In this document: positions 37,541-47,546 of the stretch, piece by piece
Layout: each line of letters opens with the position of its first letter
Numbering within the stretch: the first letter of the stretch is position 1
Position numbers and translations under genes: made by a program
Assembly: GCF_034344865.1 (NCBI RefSeq)
Contig: NZ_CP133774.1
Location: forward strand, 310,001 to 374,000
DNA: 64,000 nucleotides
Direction of reading: 5' to 3'
From: Pseudomonas sp. 10S4
GTDB taxonomy: Bacteria; Pseudomonadota; Gammaproteobacteria; Pseudomonadales; Pseudomonadaceae
The notes under the pieces: model-generated
Told to the model about the DNA's origin: nothing
The model's input: the letters and a program-made list of their open reading frames with translations, nothing else
Databases searched by the model: none

Positions 37541-38233
37541 ATGAAAAAACTCAAAAGAAAAATTTCGAACCCCATGACAATTATCGCTATATTCGCAGCA
37601 GCTTCCGAAACGTCGGCGGTTGTTTCACTGCCCTTCCTTAATGACGACGAACGAGAAATATATGTCTGGTTCTTAATCAGTTTCCCGCTCTACTTGCTCT
37701 TTCTTTTCTTCCTTACTCTCAATTTCAATTATCGATCGCTTTACGCCCCCTCTGACTTTGATAAAGGCAAGCACTTCATAAAAGTCATTGATAACGCCGA
37801 ACGTTCGGAAAACAAAAAACACTTACGCCCAAACGCCTCATCTGCAAAATGCAAAAGGTCCAGTACGGCTTTGATGTCTGGGCGCGCCCCCCCAGGCTTT
37901 TCAACTGGCGTGAGAAGGTTTCGTTGCCGGCTCTGGAACGCACAAGATCCGTTGGCCAAAATCTATCTGTCGGGACCGCTTGAGGACCTGAGGATCATCG
38001 ATACGCGCGGGATGAATACCCATGTGGACTTCACCACCTTAGTGGACAAAACCCGGAAAACCACGTAAAAACGCCACTAAAGTGATCGTGTTTCTTGCTT
38101 GCAACCAATCGGAGAAACGACTGAAGGAAGGCACGCTCAGGTATTCGAGACACAAAAATAAAAGCGCCAGGAAAACCTTTTACATCGTTTACAACTTGAA
38201 TTCACAGGATGTGACAGTGCTGGATCAAACTTG
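37541..38233 (+). pseudogene. Membrane protein of unknown function, frame-broken
   Basis: The ATG opens MKKLKRKISNPMTIIAIFAAA with two hydrophobic helices (about 12-32 and 42-62), then NFNYRSLYAPSDFDKGKHFIKVIDN. The frame runs to a stop at 38068, but sensible sequence goes on in another phase from about 38082 (VIVFLACNQSEKRL, then FYIVYNLNSQDVTVLDQT) to TGA 38231-38233, so a +1 shift lies between about 38045 and 38081. The middle (residues 100-140) also looks out of frame. Ends resemble small Pseudomonas membrane proteins. Either decay or sequence error; cannot tell. Confidence 0.5.
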
Positions 38234-38343
38234 AAGAGCGGCAGAATGCGCTCCTGTTTGAGTGATCAGGAAGAGAAGAGACTGAATAGAAATGAGATAA
38301 GCGCTGACAAAATAATGCTAGAAGAACAACCGTTTTTTGAGCC

Positions 38344-38368
38344 GTGGCCCTGTCGACGACAGGGCCAC
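38344..38368. other. 11-bp hairpin downstream of argG
   Basis: GTGGCCCTGTC-GAC-GACAGGGCCAC is a perfect inverted repeat after the argG stop. No T run follows on the minus strand, so it is not a standard intrinsic terminator; it may mark a 3' end. Confidence 0.45.
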
Positions 38369-38393
38369 AACCTCAATAACCGCTACAAAGGTC

Positions 38394-39611
38394 TCAGAAC
38401 AGCTTGCGACCCTTGTTGGCGGCAATACGCATGCGCAAGGCGTTGAGCTTGATGAAGCCCGCCGCGTCGGCCTGGTTGTAGGCGCCGCCATCTTCTTCGA
38501 AGGTCGCGATGTTGGCGTCGAACAACGATTCATCGGACTTGCGGCCGGTGACGATCACGTTGCCCTTGTACAGCTTCAGGCGCACGACACCGTTCACGTG
38601 GGCCTGGGACGCATCGATCATCTGTTGCAGCATCAGACGCTCAGGGCTCCACCAGTAACCGGTGTAGATCAGGCTGGCGTATTTAGGCATCAGCTCATCT
38701 TTGAGGTGAGCCACTTCGCGGTCCAGGGTGATCGATTCGATCGCCCGGTGAGCACGCAGCATGATGGTGCCGCCTGGGGTTTCGTAGCAGCCACGGGACT
38801 TCATGCCCACGTAGCGGTTTTCGACGATGTCCAGACGGCCGATGCCGTGTTCACCACCGATACGGTTCAGGGTCGCCAACACGGTGGCCGGGGTCATTTC
38901 GACGCCGTCCAGTGCGACGATGTCGCCGTTGCGGTAGGTCAGTTCCAGGTATTGCGCTTTATCAGGAGCGTTCTCCGGGGAGACGGTCCATTTCCACATG
39001 TCTTCTTCGTGCTCGGTCCAGGTGTCTTCCAGCACGCCGCCTTCATAGGAGATGTGCAGCAGGTTGGCATCCATCGAGTACGGGGATTTTTTCTTGCCGT
39101 GGCGCTCGATCGGGATGTTGTGCTTTTCAGCATAATCCATCAGCTTTTCACGGGAGAGCAGGTCCCACTCGCGCCAAGGAGCGATTACTTTCACACCTGG
39201 CTTGAGGGCGTAGGCGCCGAGTTCGAAACGAACCTGGTCGTTACCCTTGCCGGTCGCGCCATGGGAAATGGCATCTGCACCGGTTTCGTTGGCGATTTCG
39301 ATCAGGCGTTTGGCGATCAACGGACGAGCGATGGAGGTACCCAGCAGGTACTCGCCTTCGTAAACGGTGTTGGCACGGAACATCGGGAACACGAAATCAC
39401 GCACGAACTCTTCGCGCAGATCGTCGATGTAGATTTCTTTTACGCCCATGGCCTGAGCCTTGGCGCGGGCCGGTTCGACCTCTTCGCCCTGACCCAGGTC
39501 AGCGGTGAAGGTCACTACTTCACAGTTATAAGTATCCTGCAGCCACTTGAGGATCACCGAAGTGTCCAGGCCGCCGGAATACGCCAGAACGACCTTGTTT
39601 ACGTCCGCCAT
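38394..39611 (-). CDS. argG: Argininosuccinate synthase
   Basis: The 405-residue enzyme joins citrulline and aspartate with ATP in arginine synthesis. The PP-loop motif YSGGLDTSV lies at residues 10-18; [13 protein letters not shown] and [17 protein letters not shown] text ([11 protein letters not shown]) are also standard. Upstream are three ArgR-type half-sites with exact 21-bp spacing, so arginine should repress it. Confidence 0.96.
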   Translation of the reverse strand: MADVNKVVLAYSGGLDTSVILKWLQDTYNCEVVTFTADLGQGEEVEPARAKAQAMGVKEIYIDDLREEFVRDFVFPMFRANTVYEGEYLLGTSIARPLIAKRLIEIANETGADAISHGATGKGNDQVRFELGAYALKPGVKVIAPWREWDLLSREKLMDYAEKHNIPIERHGKKKSPYSMDANLLHISYEGGVLEDTWTEHEEDMWKWTVSPENAPDKAQYLELTYRNGDIVALDGVEMTPATVLATLNRIGGEHGIGRLDIVENRYVGMKSRGCYETPGGTIMLRAHRAIESITLDREVAHLKDELMPKYASLIYTGYWWSPERLMLQQMIDASQAHVNGVVRLKLYKGNVIVTGRKSDESLFDANIATFEEDGGAYNQADAAGFIKLNALRMRIAANKGRKLF

Positions 39612-39670
39612 GCCATCACTCCACGGGGTTCTACGGAAAGCCGAGAAGTCTACCGCTCATACAGAATAAT

Positions 39671-39728
39671 TTACAGTGGCGCGACAGCTTATGACGACGA
39701 AGCGACAGATTATGTCGAGCGAGCGACG
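39671..39728 (-). promoter_or_regulatory. Triple ArgR-type operator before argG
   Basis: GCGAC (TGTCGC on the minus strand) occurs at 39681, 39702 and 39723, exactly 21 bp apart. The one nearest the gene is TGTCGC-N8-AA (39671-39686), the reported Pseudomonas ArgR half-site. The other two share the CATAA core. Tandem half-sites two helical turns apart are what ArgR uses. Confidence 0.65.
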
Positions 39729-39740
39729 ATTACAGCGGGT

Positions 39741-40646
39741 TCAGGAGGTCGCCGCAGCGCCTGCGGAAGCGGTGGCCGCAGGTGCCGGTTTGTCGATGGG
39801 CGCAACGCGCTCCAGGCGCACGGCCACCCGACGATTCTTGGCCCGGTTGGCCGCATTGGTGTTTGGCGCCAAAGGATAGCGCTCACCGTGGAAACGCATG
39901 GTGATCTGCGACTCCTGAATGCCATTGGCCTTGAAGAAGTCCATCACCGCCAGCGCCCGGCGGCGTGACAGTTCACGGTTGGTCAGACGATTACCGCTGT
40001 TGTCGGAATGACCGTCAAGTTCGATGTGATTGACCGTCGGGTCAGCCTTCATGAACGCCAGCATGACCTGCAACTTGGCCTTGGCTGCCGGATCCAGATC
40101 GACACCTTCACCAGAGAAGCCGACTTCGGATTGCTTCACCTGCTCGAAATTCTGCGGCAACAGCTTGGCCACGCAACCTTGATAGTCATTGAAGGCTTTG
40201 CTGAACTTGACCGGCAGCAAACGCACTTCAGACACCCGACCGTCGCCCGAAGCGTGCCGAATGACTGGGCTACGACCGTCCATCAAACCACTGATCAGGC
40301 GCCCGGCCTGAACCTGCGAACTGTTGAACAGCACGTTGCCGCTGCCAATGTTCACCGAGCCCAGGTTGATGTCCCCACGCCCCGGTTGCCACGGCGCGGC
40401 GGCCGCCAGCAAAGTCGCGGAACCGCCGCCAATCATTGAGTTGTAGGCTTTGAGACGAAAAATCGCCTGCTCGCCGGCACGACGCACGAACTCACCGGAA
40501 CCGAAATCGGTGATCGGCTGGGTCAGTCGGCATTCGAACTTGTCACCTTCGACCGTCCACTCGATGCTCTCCAGACGGGTCTGGAAAGTGAGCGCCATCG
40601 CGGGAAGGCTGGCAAACACACTGAGCAAGGCTAAATAACGCTGGCG
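39741..40646 (-). CDS. motY: MotY-like OmpA-family flagellar stator component
   Basis: The start is taken at GTG 40644-40646 after GGAGCCTCCC, giving 301 residues. A signal peptide (RQRYLALLSVFASLPAMA) precedes a MotY N domain (about 25-150) and an OmpA-like peptidoglycan-binding domain (about 160-280) with HIELDGHSDNSGNRLTNREL and NRRVAVRLER. MotY binds the T ring and peptidoglycan around the motor. Its position beside argG and pyrC is the known Pseudomonas order. Confidence 0.9.
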   Translation of the reverse strand, partial: RQRYLALLSVFASLPAMALTFQTRLESIEWTVEGDKFECRLTQPITDFGSGEFVRRAGEQAIFRLKAYNSMIGGGSATLLAAAAPWQPGRGDINLGSVNIGSGNVLFNSSQVQAGRLISGLMDGRSPVIRHASGDGRVSEVRLLPVKFSKAFNDYQGCVAKLLPQNFEQVKQSEVGFSGEGVDLDPAAKAKLQVMLAFMKADPTVNHIELDGHSDNSGNRLTNRELSRRRALAVMDFFKANGIQESQITMRFHGERYPLAPNTNAANRAKNRRVAVRLERVAPIDKPAPAATASAGAAATS

Positions 40647-40806
40647 CACGGGAGGCTCCACTGGCTTCTACAACAAAAAGACCGACACATACGTTTACGG
40701 CATACCTATTGGATATCGGAAGCTTGCTGCAAAACTTGATAGCGAGTGCCTGCATGAGTCTTTTCCGGTAGCATTCCCCTCAGTTTGACCCGCCTGGAAT
40801 CCCCTC

Positions 40807-41853
40807 ATGTCCGACCGCCTGACCCTGCTGCGTCCCGACGACTGGCATATTCATCTTCGCGATGGTGCTGTTTTGTCCAATACCGTTGCGGATGTCGCGC
40901 GCACCTTTGGTCGCGCCATCATCATGCCCAACCTGGTACCTCCGGTGCGCAACGCCGCTGAAGCCGACGGCTATCGCCAGCGGATTCTCGCTGCACGCCC
41001 GGCCGGCAGTCGTTTCGAACCGCTGATGGTGCTGTACCTGACCGACCGCACCCAGCCCGAAGAAATTCGTGAGGCCAAGGCCAGCGGTTTCGTTCACGCC
41101 GCCAAGCTGTACCCGGCCGGCGCCACCACCAACTCGGATTCTGGCGTCACCAGCATCGACAAGATTTTCCCGGCGATCGAGGCCATGGCCGAAGTCGGGA
41201 TGCCTTTGTTGATTCACGGTGAAGTCACCCGTGGCGATGTCGACGTGTTCGACCGCGAAAAGATCTTCATCGATGAGCACATGCGACGTGTGGTCGAGCG
41301 TTTCCCGACACTCAAAGTGGTGTTCGAACACATCACCACCGCTGACGCCGTGCAGTTCGTCAACGCGGCTTCGGCCAACGTTGGCGCGACCATCACCGCT
41401 CATCACCTGCTCTACAACCGCAACCACATGCTGGTGGGCGGGATTCGGCCGCACTTCTACTGCCTGCCGATTCTCAAGCGCAACACTCACCAGGAAGCCC
41501 TGCTCGACGCCGCCACCAGCGGCAGCGAGAAGTTCTTCCTCGGCACCGACTCGGCGCCGCATGCCCAGCACGCCAAAGAAGCCGCTTGCGGCTGTGCCGG
41601 TTGCTATACCGCTTATGCTGCAATCGAGATGTATGCCGAAGCCTTCGAACAGCGCAACGCGCTGGACAAGCTCGAAGCCTTCGCCAGCCTCAACGGCCCG
41701 CGCTTCTATGGCCTGCCGGTGAATACAGATCGCATCACCCTGGTCCGCGATGAGTGGACCGCCCCAACCAGCCTGCCATTTGGCGAGCTGACCGTAATCC
41801 CGCTGCGCGCCGGTGAAAAACTGCGCTGGCGCCTGCTGGAGGAACACGCGTGA
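40807..41853 (+). CDS. pyrC: Dihydroorotase
   Basis: The 348-residue class II enzyme cyclises carbamoyl-aspartate in pyrimidine synthesis. HIHLRDG (metal-binding His pair), the carboxylated Lys in [13 protein letters not shown] (about residue 100), HGEVT, FEHITT and GTDSAPH are visible. The TGA overlaps the rnt ATG by four bases, so the genes are coupled. Confidence 0.96.
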   Translation: MSDRLTLLRPDDWHIHLRDGAVLSNTVADVARTFGRAIIMPNLVPPVRNAAEADGYRQRILAARPAGSRFEPLMVLYLTDRTQPEEIREAKASGFVHAAKLYPAGATTNSDSGVTSIDKIFPAIEAMAEVGMPLLIHGEVTRGDVDVFDREKIFIDEHMRRVVERFPTLKVVFEHITTADAVQFVNAASANVGATITAHHLLYNRNHMLVGGIRPHFYCLPILKRNTHQEALLDAATSGSEKFFLGTDSAPHAQHAKEAACGCAGCYTAYAAIEMYAEAFEQRNALDKLEAFASLNGPRFYGLPVNTDRITLVRDEWTAPTSLPFGELTVIPLRAGEKLRWRLLEEHA

Positions 41854-42527
41854 GTGAAGACCATTTCGACGACGAACAGGACGGTCAAGGCGGCGGAGGC
41901 GGTCCTCGTCATCCAATGGCGGCCCGATTCCGTGGTTACCTGCCGGTTGTCGTCGACGTAGAAACCGGTGGTTTCAACTCGGCCACCGACGCCCTGCTGG
42001 AAATCGCGGCGACCACCATCGCCATGGACGAAAAAGGCTTTGTGTATCCCGATCACACTTACTTCTTTCGTGTAGAGCCGTTTGAAGGCGCGAACATCGA
42101 AGCGGCCGCCCTGGAATTCACCGGGATCAAGCTCGATCACCCGCTGCGCATGGCCGTGAGCGAAGAAACCGCACTGACCGATATCTTCCGGGGCATCCGC
42201 AAGGCCCTGAAAGCCAACGGTTGCAAACGGGCGATTCTGGTCGGCCACAACAGCAGCTTCGATCTGGGCTTCCTCAACGCCGCTGTCGCGCGCCTGGACA
42301 TGAAACGTAACCCGTTTCATCCATTCTCCAGCTTCGACACCGCAACCCTCGCCGGCTTGGCGTATGGCCAGACTGTACTGGCCAAGGCCTGTCAGGCTGC
42401 CGATATCGACTTTGACGGTCGTGAGGCCCACTCGGCTCGCTACGATACCGAGAAGACGGCCGAGCTGTTCTGCGGCATCGTCAATCGCTGGAAACAAATG
42501 GGCGGCTGGGAAGACTTCAACGACTGA
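41850..42527 (+). CDS. rnt: Ribonuclease T
   Basis: The 225-residue DEDD exonuclease trims tRNA 3' ends. [11 protein letters not shown] (Asp-Glu pair), [12 protein letters not shown] and [14 protein letters not shown] (His, Asp) supply the catalytic acids. A short Gly-rich head ([11 protein letters not shown]) is present. It overlaps pyrC by four bases. Confidence 0.95.
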   Translation: MSEDHFDDEQDGQGGGGGPRHPMAARFRGYLPVVVDVETGGFNSATDALLEIAATTIAMDEKGFVYPDHTYFFRVEPFEGANIEAAALEFTGIKLDHPLRMAVSEETALTDIFRGIRKALKANGCKRAILVGHNSSFDLGFLNAAVARLDMKRNPFHPFSSFDTATLAGLAYGQTVLAKACQAADIDFDGREAHSARYDTEKTAELFCGIVNRWKQMGGWEDFND

Positions 42528-42554
42528 TACGGTCGAAGGGATTTATCCCGCCCA

Positions 42555-42586
42555 CAAAAAAACCGGCCTTGGCGGCCGGTTTTTTA
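42555..42586. terminator. Terminator between rnt and the peroxiredoxin gene
   Basis: AAAAAAACCGGCC-TTGGC-GGCCGGTTTTTT; A and T runs on both sides let it serve both convergent genes. Confidence 0.9.
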
Positions 42587-42602
42587 TGCCTTACGCTTGG
42601 GC

Positions 42603-43205
42603 TTACAGCGCCGCAGCGTGCTCGGTCAGGTAAGCCGCAACACCTTCGGTGGAAGCGGTCATGCCTTTGTCGCCTTTTTTCCAGTTGGCAGGGCAAACTT
42701 CGCCGTGCGCTTCGTGGAATTGCAGAGCGTCAACCAGACGGATCAGCTCTTCCATGTTACGGCCCAGCGGCAGGTCGTTGATGATCTGCGAGCGGACAAC
42801 GCCTTTGTCGTCGATCAGGAACGCGCCACGGAATGCCACGCCGTCAGCGGACTGAACGTCGTAGGCCTTCATGATTTCCTGCTTGATGTCGGCAGCCATG
42901 GTGTAGCGAACCTGGCCGATACCGCCATTGTTCACCGGGGTGTTGCGCCATGCATTGTGAGTGAAGTGCGAGTCGATCGACACCGCGACCACTTCCACGT
43001 TGCGCTCTGCGAAGTCACCCATGCGGTTGTCCAGCGCGATCAGCTCGGACGGGCAAACGAAGGTGAAGTCCAGTGGGTAGAAGAACACCAGGCCGTATTT
43101 GCCTTTGATGGCCGACGACAGGGTGAAGCTGTCTACGATTTCGCCATTGCCGAGTACGGCCGGTACGGTGAAGTCAGGGGCTTGTTTGCCTACGAGTACG
43201 CTCAT
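42603..43205 (-). CDS. Typical 2-Cys peroxiredoxin
   Basis: The ATG after AGGAGATATCC gives 200 residues. The peroxidatic Cys is in FTFVCPSEL (about 50), the resolving Cys in HGEVCPANW (about 168), and YPLDFTF and GG-like GIGQVRY flank the site. It reduces hydrogen peroxide and organic peroxides with thioredoxin. It sits among iron-storage genes. The sometimes-used symbol tsaA is left out since ahpC-type paralogues exist. Confidence 0.94.
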   Translation of the reverse strand: MSVLVGKQAPDFTVPAVLGNGEIVDSFTLSSAIKGKYGLVFFYPLDFTFVCPSELIALDNRMGDFAERNVEVVAVSIDSHFTHNAWRNTPVNNGGIGQVRYTMAADIKQEIMKAYDVQSADGVAFRGAFLIDDKGVVRSQIINDLPLGRNMEELIRLVDALQFHEAHGEVCPANWKKGDKGMTASTEGVAAYLTEHAAAL

Positions 43206-43455
43206 TGGATATCTCCTGGTCAAAATAACGTGAAGCACTGGGTCCGCGTCAGCTTGCCACCCTCAAGCGACATCCCTGTGACACGAACCTGCTTCGCAAG
43301 GACCGAACATCATACACGGCACATTTGAGCTGTCCTTAACGGTTTTTCACTGGCGGGTTCATTTGCCCTCGCCACGCTTACTGGCGGATTGCCCAGCGGG
43401 AAAACCGTTCGTCAGTCATGTGCACTTATAACGCAAAGCTTTCAGAAACCACTTT

Positions 43456-43474
43456 GACAATCATTCTCGTTAAC
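43456..43474 (+). promoter_or_regulatory. Fur box upstream of bfd
   Basis: GACAATCATTCTCGTTAAC matches the 19-bp Fur consensus GATAATGATAATCATTATC at 13 positions. It lies about 50-65 bases before the bfd ATG at 43523, at promoter position, so bfd is probably derepressed in low iron. The gap 43206-43522 also holds the peroxiredoxin promoter. Confidence 0.6.
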
Positions 43475-43522
43475 ATTAAGATCCATCGCAATTGAGTCAC
43501 AACCAGCGACGGTTCTCACTTT

Positions 43523-43741
43523 ATGTATGTCTGCCTCTGCACTGGCGTCACCGACGGTCAAATCCGCGATGCAATCTATGAAGGTTGCTGCAGCTACAAG
43601 GAAGTCCGTCAGGCCACCGGCGTAGCCAGTCAATGCGGTAAATGCGCCTGCCTTGCCAAGGAAGTGGTGCGTGAAACCCTGACCAAGCTGCAAACGGCCC
43701 AGGCCGCTATTCCATTTCCTGTTGAATTTACTGCTGCGTAA
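43523..43741 (+). CDS. bfd: Bacterioferritin-associated ferredoxin
   Basis: The 72-residue [2Fe-2S] protein docks on bacterioferritin and reduces its core to release iron. MYVCLCTGVTDGQIRDAI, then the second Cys pair in CGKCACLAKE, match Bfd: Cys4, Cys6, Cys38, Cys41. A Fur box precedes it and bfrB follows. Confidence 0.95.
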   Translation: MYVCLCTGVTDGQIRDAIYEGCCSYKEVRQATGVASQCGKCACLAKEVVRETLTKLQTAQAAIPFPVEFTAA

Positions 43742-43758
43742 TTACCGTATTTCAAAAA

Positions 43759-43784
43759 TACCGGACTCATGTCCGGTTTTTTTA
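43759..43784 (+). terminator. Intrinsic terminator of bfd
   Basis: ACCGGAC-TCAT-GTCCGGTTTTTTT, 18 bases after the stop; separates bfd from bfrB. Confidence 0.9.
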
Positions 43785-43940
43785 TGCCTGAAAATCAACC
43801 GCTTAGGTACTAGACGCGGAACACAAACATTCTTATTCCGATTAATTTTCATATAAGTTTCAATAACTTAGGTTTGACACTCTTAAATACGCGGCTCAAA
43901 CTCTGCCTTATAGTCAGTTAATAAAGGGCAGGACCCCATC

Positions 43941-44414
43941 ATGAAAGGCGACATTACAGTCATCCAGCATCTCAACAAGATCCTTGCCAATGAGCTGGTC
44001 GCGATCAATCAATACTTTTTGCATGCGCGCATGTACGAAGATTGGGGCCTGAACAAGCTTGGCAAGCACGAGTACAAAGAATCCATCGATGAGATGAAGC
44101 ACGCCGACAAGCTGATCAAGCGAATTCTGTTCCTTGAAGGCCTGCCGAACGTCCAGGACCTGGGCAAGCTGCACATCGGCGAGCACACCAAGGAAATGCT
44201 TGAGTGTGACCTGCGTATCGAGCGCACCGGTCATGCGGATCTCAAGGTCGCGATCGCGCATTGCGAAACCGTCGGCGACTTCGGCAGCCGTGAACTGCTT
44301 GAAGATATTCTTGAATCCGAAGAAGAACATATCGACTGGCTGGAAACCCAACTGGGCCTGATCGATAAAGTCGGTCTTGAGAACTATCTGCAATCGCAGA
44401 TGGGCGAAGAGTAG
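43941..44414 (+). CDS. bfrB: Bacterioferritin B
   Basis: The 157-residue subunit forms the 24-mer iron store. All key residues are there: Glu18, Glu51, His54, Glu94, Glu127 and His130 for the ferroxidase site, and Met52 as haem ligand between subunits. This marks BfrB, not FtnA. The partner bfd sits just upstream. The gap 43742-43940 has AT-rich promoter-like sequence. Confidence 0.97.
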   Translation: MKGDITVIQHLNKILANELVAINQYFLHARMYEDWGLNKLGKHEYKESIDEMKHADKLIKRILFLEGLPNVQDLGKLHIGEHTKEMLECDLRIERTGHADLKVAIAHCETVGDFGSRELLEDILESEEEHIDWLETQLGLIDKVGLENYLQSQMGEE

Positions 44415-44565
44415 GAGCTGCCGCAGGCTGCGATCTTGGCGATTGCAGCCGCAATAGTGCAGTAACTTCTTAAGTGCAATAAAAAGCCCCGCCTTCTTTC
44501 GAGAGGCGGGGCTTTTTTACATCTTGAAGATCAAAAGATCGCAGCCTTCGGCAGCTCCTACAAGG
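44411..44565. repeat. GATCGCAGCC REP arms bracketing a terminator
   Basis: GTAGGAGCTGCCGCAGGCTG (44412 on) and, on the other strand, AAAAGATCGCAGCC with GGCAGCTCCTAC (44529-44562) face each other across 90 bases. The terminator 44481-44518 lies between them. Confidence 0.75.
44481..44518. terminator. Bidirectional terminator between bfrB and grxD
   Basis: AAAAAGCCCCGCCT and AGGCGGGGCTTTTTT pair around a loop of nine bases; A and T runs on either side serve both convergent genes. Confidence 0.9.
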
Positions 44566-44576
44566 GAGCCTGCGCT

Positions 44577-44918
44577 TTAGGCTTCGGTCTTGGTCGCAGC
44601 AGCAGCTTCGACAGCAGCCTTGATGGTGGTTTGCAGCGAACCGTCTGCAGCCATCTCGGTCATGATGTCGCTACCGCCGACCAGCTCACCACCGACCCAC
44701 AGTTGCGGGAAGGTTGGCCAGTTCGCGTACTTTGGCAGGTTGGCGCGGATTTCCGGGTTCTGCAGGATGTCCACGTAAGCAAACTTTTCACCACATGCCA
44801 TCACGGCCTGCGCGGCTTTTGCGGAGAAGCCACACTGCGGGGCATTCGGCGAGCCTTTCATGTAAAGCAGAATGGTGTTGTTAGCAATCTGCTCTTTAAT
44901 CGTTTCGATGATATCCAT
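44577..44918 (-). CDS. grxD: Monothiol glutaredoxin (Grx4 type)
   Basis: The ATG after GAGGTGCTCC gives 113 residues. The active site is CGFS (in PQCGFSAKA, Cys about 30) with KYANWPTFPQLWVGGELVGG holding the TVP-like cis-Pro loop. CGFS glutaredoxins bind a shared [2Fe-2S] cluster and help Fe-S delivery. It sits near bfrB, consistent with iron metabolism. Confidence 0.95.
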   Translation of the reverse strand: MDIIETIKEQIANNTILLYMKGSPNAPQCGFSAKAAQAVMACGEKFAYVDILQNPEIRANLPKYANWPTFPQLWVGGELVGGSDIMTEMAADGSLQTTIKAAVEAAAATKTEA

Positions 44919-45015
44919 GGAGCACCTCGGCTGAACTTTCCGACTCAAGGGTCGGCACGGTGGCGCATTGTAACGGAAACCCGAGCGCCATGCTCGGTCT
45001 CCCCGACAGACACGC

Positions 45016-47121
45016 TCAAGCGGCTGCCACGGTCACCGGCACACCATTGAGCGCCGCATTCCCCGACAACTCGTCGAGCTGACATTCGTCAGTCAGGTCA
45101 TTGGCGCTAGACCCGGGCTGGCTGCTGGCAATCGTCATCTGCACGCCTGGGCGCGCATGGCCCCAACCGTGCGGAAGGCTGACCACGCCTCTCATCATAT
45201 CCAGACTGCCGAGCACCTCAACTTCGATCACGCCAACCCGCGAACTGACCCGTACTCGCTGCCCATCGCTAAGCCCACGACTGCTGAGGTCATCCGGATG
45301 CATCAACAGTTGATGCCGCGGCTTGCCCTTCACCAGACGGTGATAGTTGTGCATCCACGAGTTGTTGCTGCGCACATGCCGTCGGCCAATCATCAACAGT
45401 TCATCAGCAGCCGGTGCTTGCAGCGATGCAAACCGGGCCAGATCTGCAAGGATCGCTGCCGGCGCGGCCTGGACATGTTGGTTCGCGGTTTTGAGCCGTG
45501 GTGCCAGGTTGGATTTGAGCGCGCCCAAATCAACGCCGTGAGGATGATCGAACAAAGACTCCAGCGACAACTTGTGCTCCGACGCATCGCCGTACAGCCC
45601 CATCCGCAAGCCACGGTCGATCATTTGTGCCGGGGCAATGGTCGGTTTGAGCTCCTTGCCGGTCTTCGCGGCAAAGGCCTCGGCCAGACCGACGAAAATT
45701 TCCCAGTCATGCAGCGCGCCCTCCGGCTTGGCGAGGATCGCCCGGTTGAAGCGCGTGACGTTACGCACGGCAAACATGTTGAACGTGGTGTCGTAGTGAT
45801 CGTTTTCCAGGGCTGAGGTCGACGGCAGGATCAGGTCGGCGTAACGGGTGGTTTCATTGATGTAGAGGTCGATGCTGACCATGAACTCCAGCCCGTCCAG
45901 CGCTTGCTCCAGTTGCCGGCCATTGGGCGTCGACAACACCGGATTGCCGGCCACGGTGATCAGCGCACGAACCTGCCCTTCCCCGCCGGTGAGCATCTCC
46001 TCGGCCAGCGCCGACACCGGCAATTCGCCGCCGAACTCGGGACGTCCGGACACCCGGCTCTGCCATAGATTGAAATGCCCACCCGAAGTCGACGCCACCA
46101 GATCCACCGCCGGCTCAGTGCACAGTGCACCGCCGACCCGGTCGAGGTTGCCGGTCACCAGGTTGATCAACTGCACCACCCAATGGCACAACGTACCAAA
46201 GGCTTGAGTCGAAACCCCCATGCGGCCGTAGCAGACCGCCGTCGGCGCTGCCGCAAAGTCTCGGGCCAATTGGCGAATCTGCTCGGCGGGAACGGCGCAC
46301 AGTGGGCTCATGACCTCGGCCGTGAAGCCCGCGACCGCCGCACGCACCTCGTCTAGACCATCCACTGGCAAATGGCTGTCGCGGGTCAGGCCTTCGGCAA
46401 ACAACGTATTGAGCATCCCGAACAACAACGCCGCATCGCCACCGGGTCGCACGAACAGATGCTGATCGGCAATCGCTGCCGTTTCGCTGCGGCGTGGATC
46501 AACCACCACTACTTTGCCGCCCCGGGCCTGAATCGCTTTCAGCCGCTTCTCCACATCCGGCACGGTCATGATGCTGCCGTTGGACGCCAACGGATTACCG
46601 CCCAGGATCAACATGAAATCGGTGTGATCAATATCCGGAATCGGCAACAGCAAGCCGTGGCCGTACATCAAATGGCTGGTCAGGTGATGAGGCAACTGAT
46701 CGACCGAGGTCGCAGAAAACCGGTTACGGGTTTTCAGCAGGCCAAGAAAGTAATTGCTGTGAGTCATCAGCCCATAGTTGTGCACGCTGGGGTTGCCTTG
46801 ATAAACCGCCACCGAGTTCTGTCCATGACGCGCCTGAATCGCAGCCAAGCGTTCGGCTACAAGGTTGAAGGCGTCTTCCCACGCGATGGCCTGCCATTCG
46901 CTGCCGACCCGGCGCATCGGCTGGTGCAAGCGATCCGGGTCGTTCTGGATGTCTTGCAGGGCTACGGCTTTGGGGCAGATATGCCCGCGGCTGAACGTAT
47001 CCTGCGGATCACCCTTGATCGAGGTGATCTGCACGCGACCTTCGGCCTCGGTGGTTTCGATGGTCAGGCCGCAAATGGCTTCACACAGGTGGCAGGCACG
47101 GTGATGGAGAGTCTTGGTCAT
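45016..47121 (-). CDS. Molybdopterin-dependent oxidoreductase
   Basis: The 701-residue protein has the prokaryotic molybdopterin fold. The N-terminal [4Fe-4S] motif is CHLCEAICGL with CPKA at about residue 50. Phrases like VYQGNPSVHNYG, ILGGNPLASNG and HVRSNNSWMHN match the cofactor-binding modules of formate dehydrogenase or BisC relatives. The pair SNNSWMHN near residue 610 and SLPHGWGHARPG are usual for the class. No partner subunits follow, so the electron acceptor is unknown. Confidence 0.88.
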   Translation of the reverse strand: MTKTLHHRACHLCEAICGLTIETTEAEGRVQITSIKGDPQDTFSRGHICPKAVALQDIQNDPDRLHQPMRRVGSEWQAIAWEDAFNLVAERLAAIQARHGQNSVAVYQGNPSVHNYGLMTHSNYFLGLLKTRNRFSATSVDQLPHHLTSHLMYGHGLLLPIPDIDHTDFMLILGGNPLASNGSIMTVPDVEKRLKAIQARGGKVVVVDPRRSETAAIADQHLFVRPGGDAALLFGMLNTLFAEGLTRDSHLPVDGLDEVRAAVAGFTAEVMSPLCAVPAEQIRQLARDFAAAPTAVCYGRMGVSTQAFGTLCHWVVQLINLVTGNLDRVGGALCTEPAVDLVASTSGGHFNLWQSRVSGRPEFGGELPVSALAEEMLTGGEGQVRALITVAGNPVLSTPNGRQLEQALDGLEFMVSIDLYINETTRYADLILPSTSALENDHYDTTFNMFAVRNVTRFNRAILAKPEGALHDWEIFVGLAEAFAAKTGKELKPTIAPAQMIDRGLRMGLYGDASEHKLSLESLFDHPHGVDLGALKSNLAPRLKTANQHVQAAPAAILADLARFASLQAPAADELLMIGRRHVRSNNSWMHNYHRLVKGKPRHQLLMHPDDLSSRGLSDGQRVRVSSRVGVIEVEVLGSLDMMRGVVSLPHGWGHARPGVQMTIASSQPGSSANDLTDECQLDELSGNAALNGVPVTVAAA

Positions 47122-47255
47122 GGCCAGTCTCTGTTTTGTTCTGGGCGGGCAATATCGGCCGCGGGAACAAAACTATGGCGCCTGCCCCGTCGCTGCGCCA
47201 GCGACGTTCGTCTTGTGAATCGGCAACCATCAGGACAGCCGATGGCCGCGGGGAA

Positions 47256-47546
47256 TCAGTTCGGCGGCAACCGGGGAGGCAACTCCATCTGAATCTCCTG
47301 GACGGTTTCGATCTCCTCGTGGGCAACATGCACGCCGGTGAGTTCGCCGATCAGCCGCCAATGTTCATCGAGCCCGGTGCTGATGGTGGCCATGCGGTCG
47401 ATCATCCGGCGACCCGCGGCCTTTGTCACTTCGTCGTCACTGCGCATCAACTCAAAGGACATTGAGGTCATGGATGCCGTGAGGTGAGTCAGGGAGCGGG
47501 CCGTGAGACCGAGTAGTGCCATCAATTGCTGTTCTTTCGATTCCAT
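47256..47546 (-). CDS. Small helical protein of unknown function
   Basis: The ATG seven bases after AGGAAGG gives 96 residues, mostly helical, with MESKEQQLMALLGLTARSLTHL as the head and an acidic tail. No domain is recognised. It lies between the molybdopterin gene and argF on the minus strand, and its ribosome site supports a real gene. Function unknown. Confidence 0.65.
   Translation of the reverse strand: MESKEQQLMALLGLTARSLTHLTASMTSMSFELMRSDDEVTKAAGRRMIDRMATISTGLDEHWRLIGELTGVHVAHEEIETVQEIQMELPPRLPPN

Noticed and set aside
38344..38368. Hairpin after argG as an intrinsic terminator
   Set aside because: A perfect stem, but no T run follows on the argG strand.
38337..39968. 543-residue open frame opposite argG and motY
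   Set aside because: It spans two good genes and their ArgR operator; sequence is a reverse shadow.
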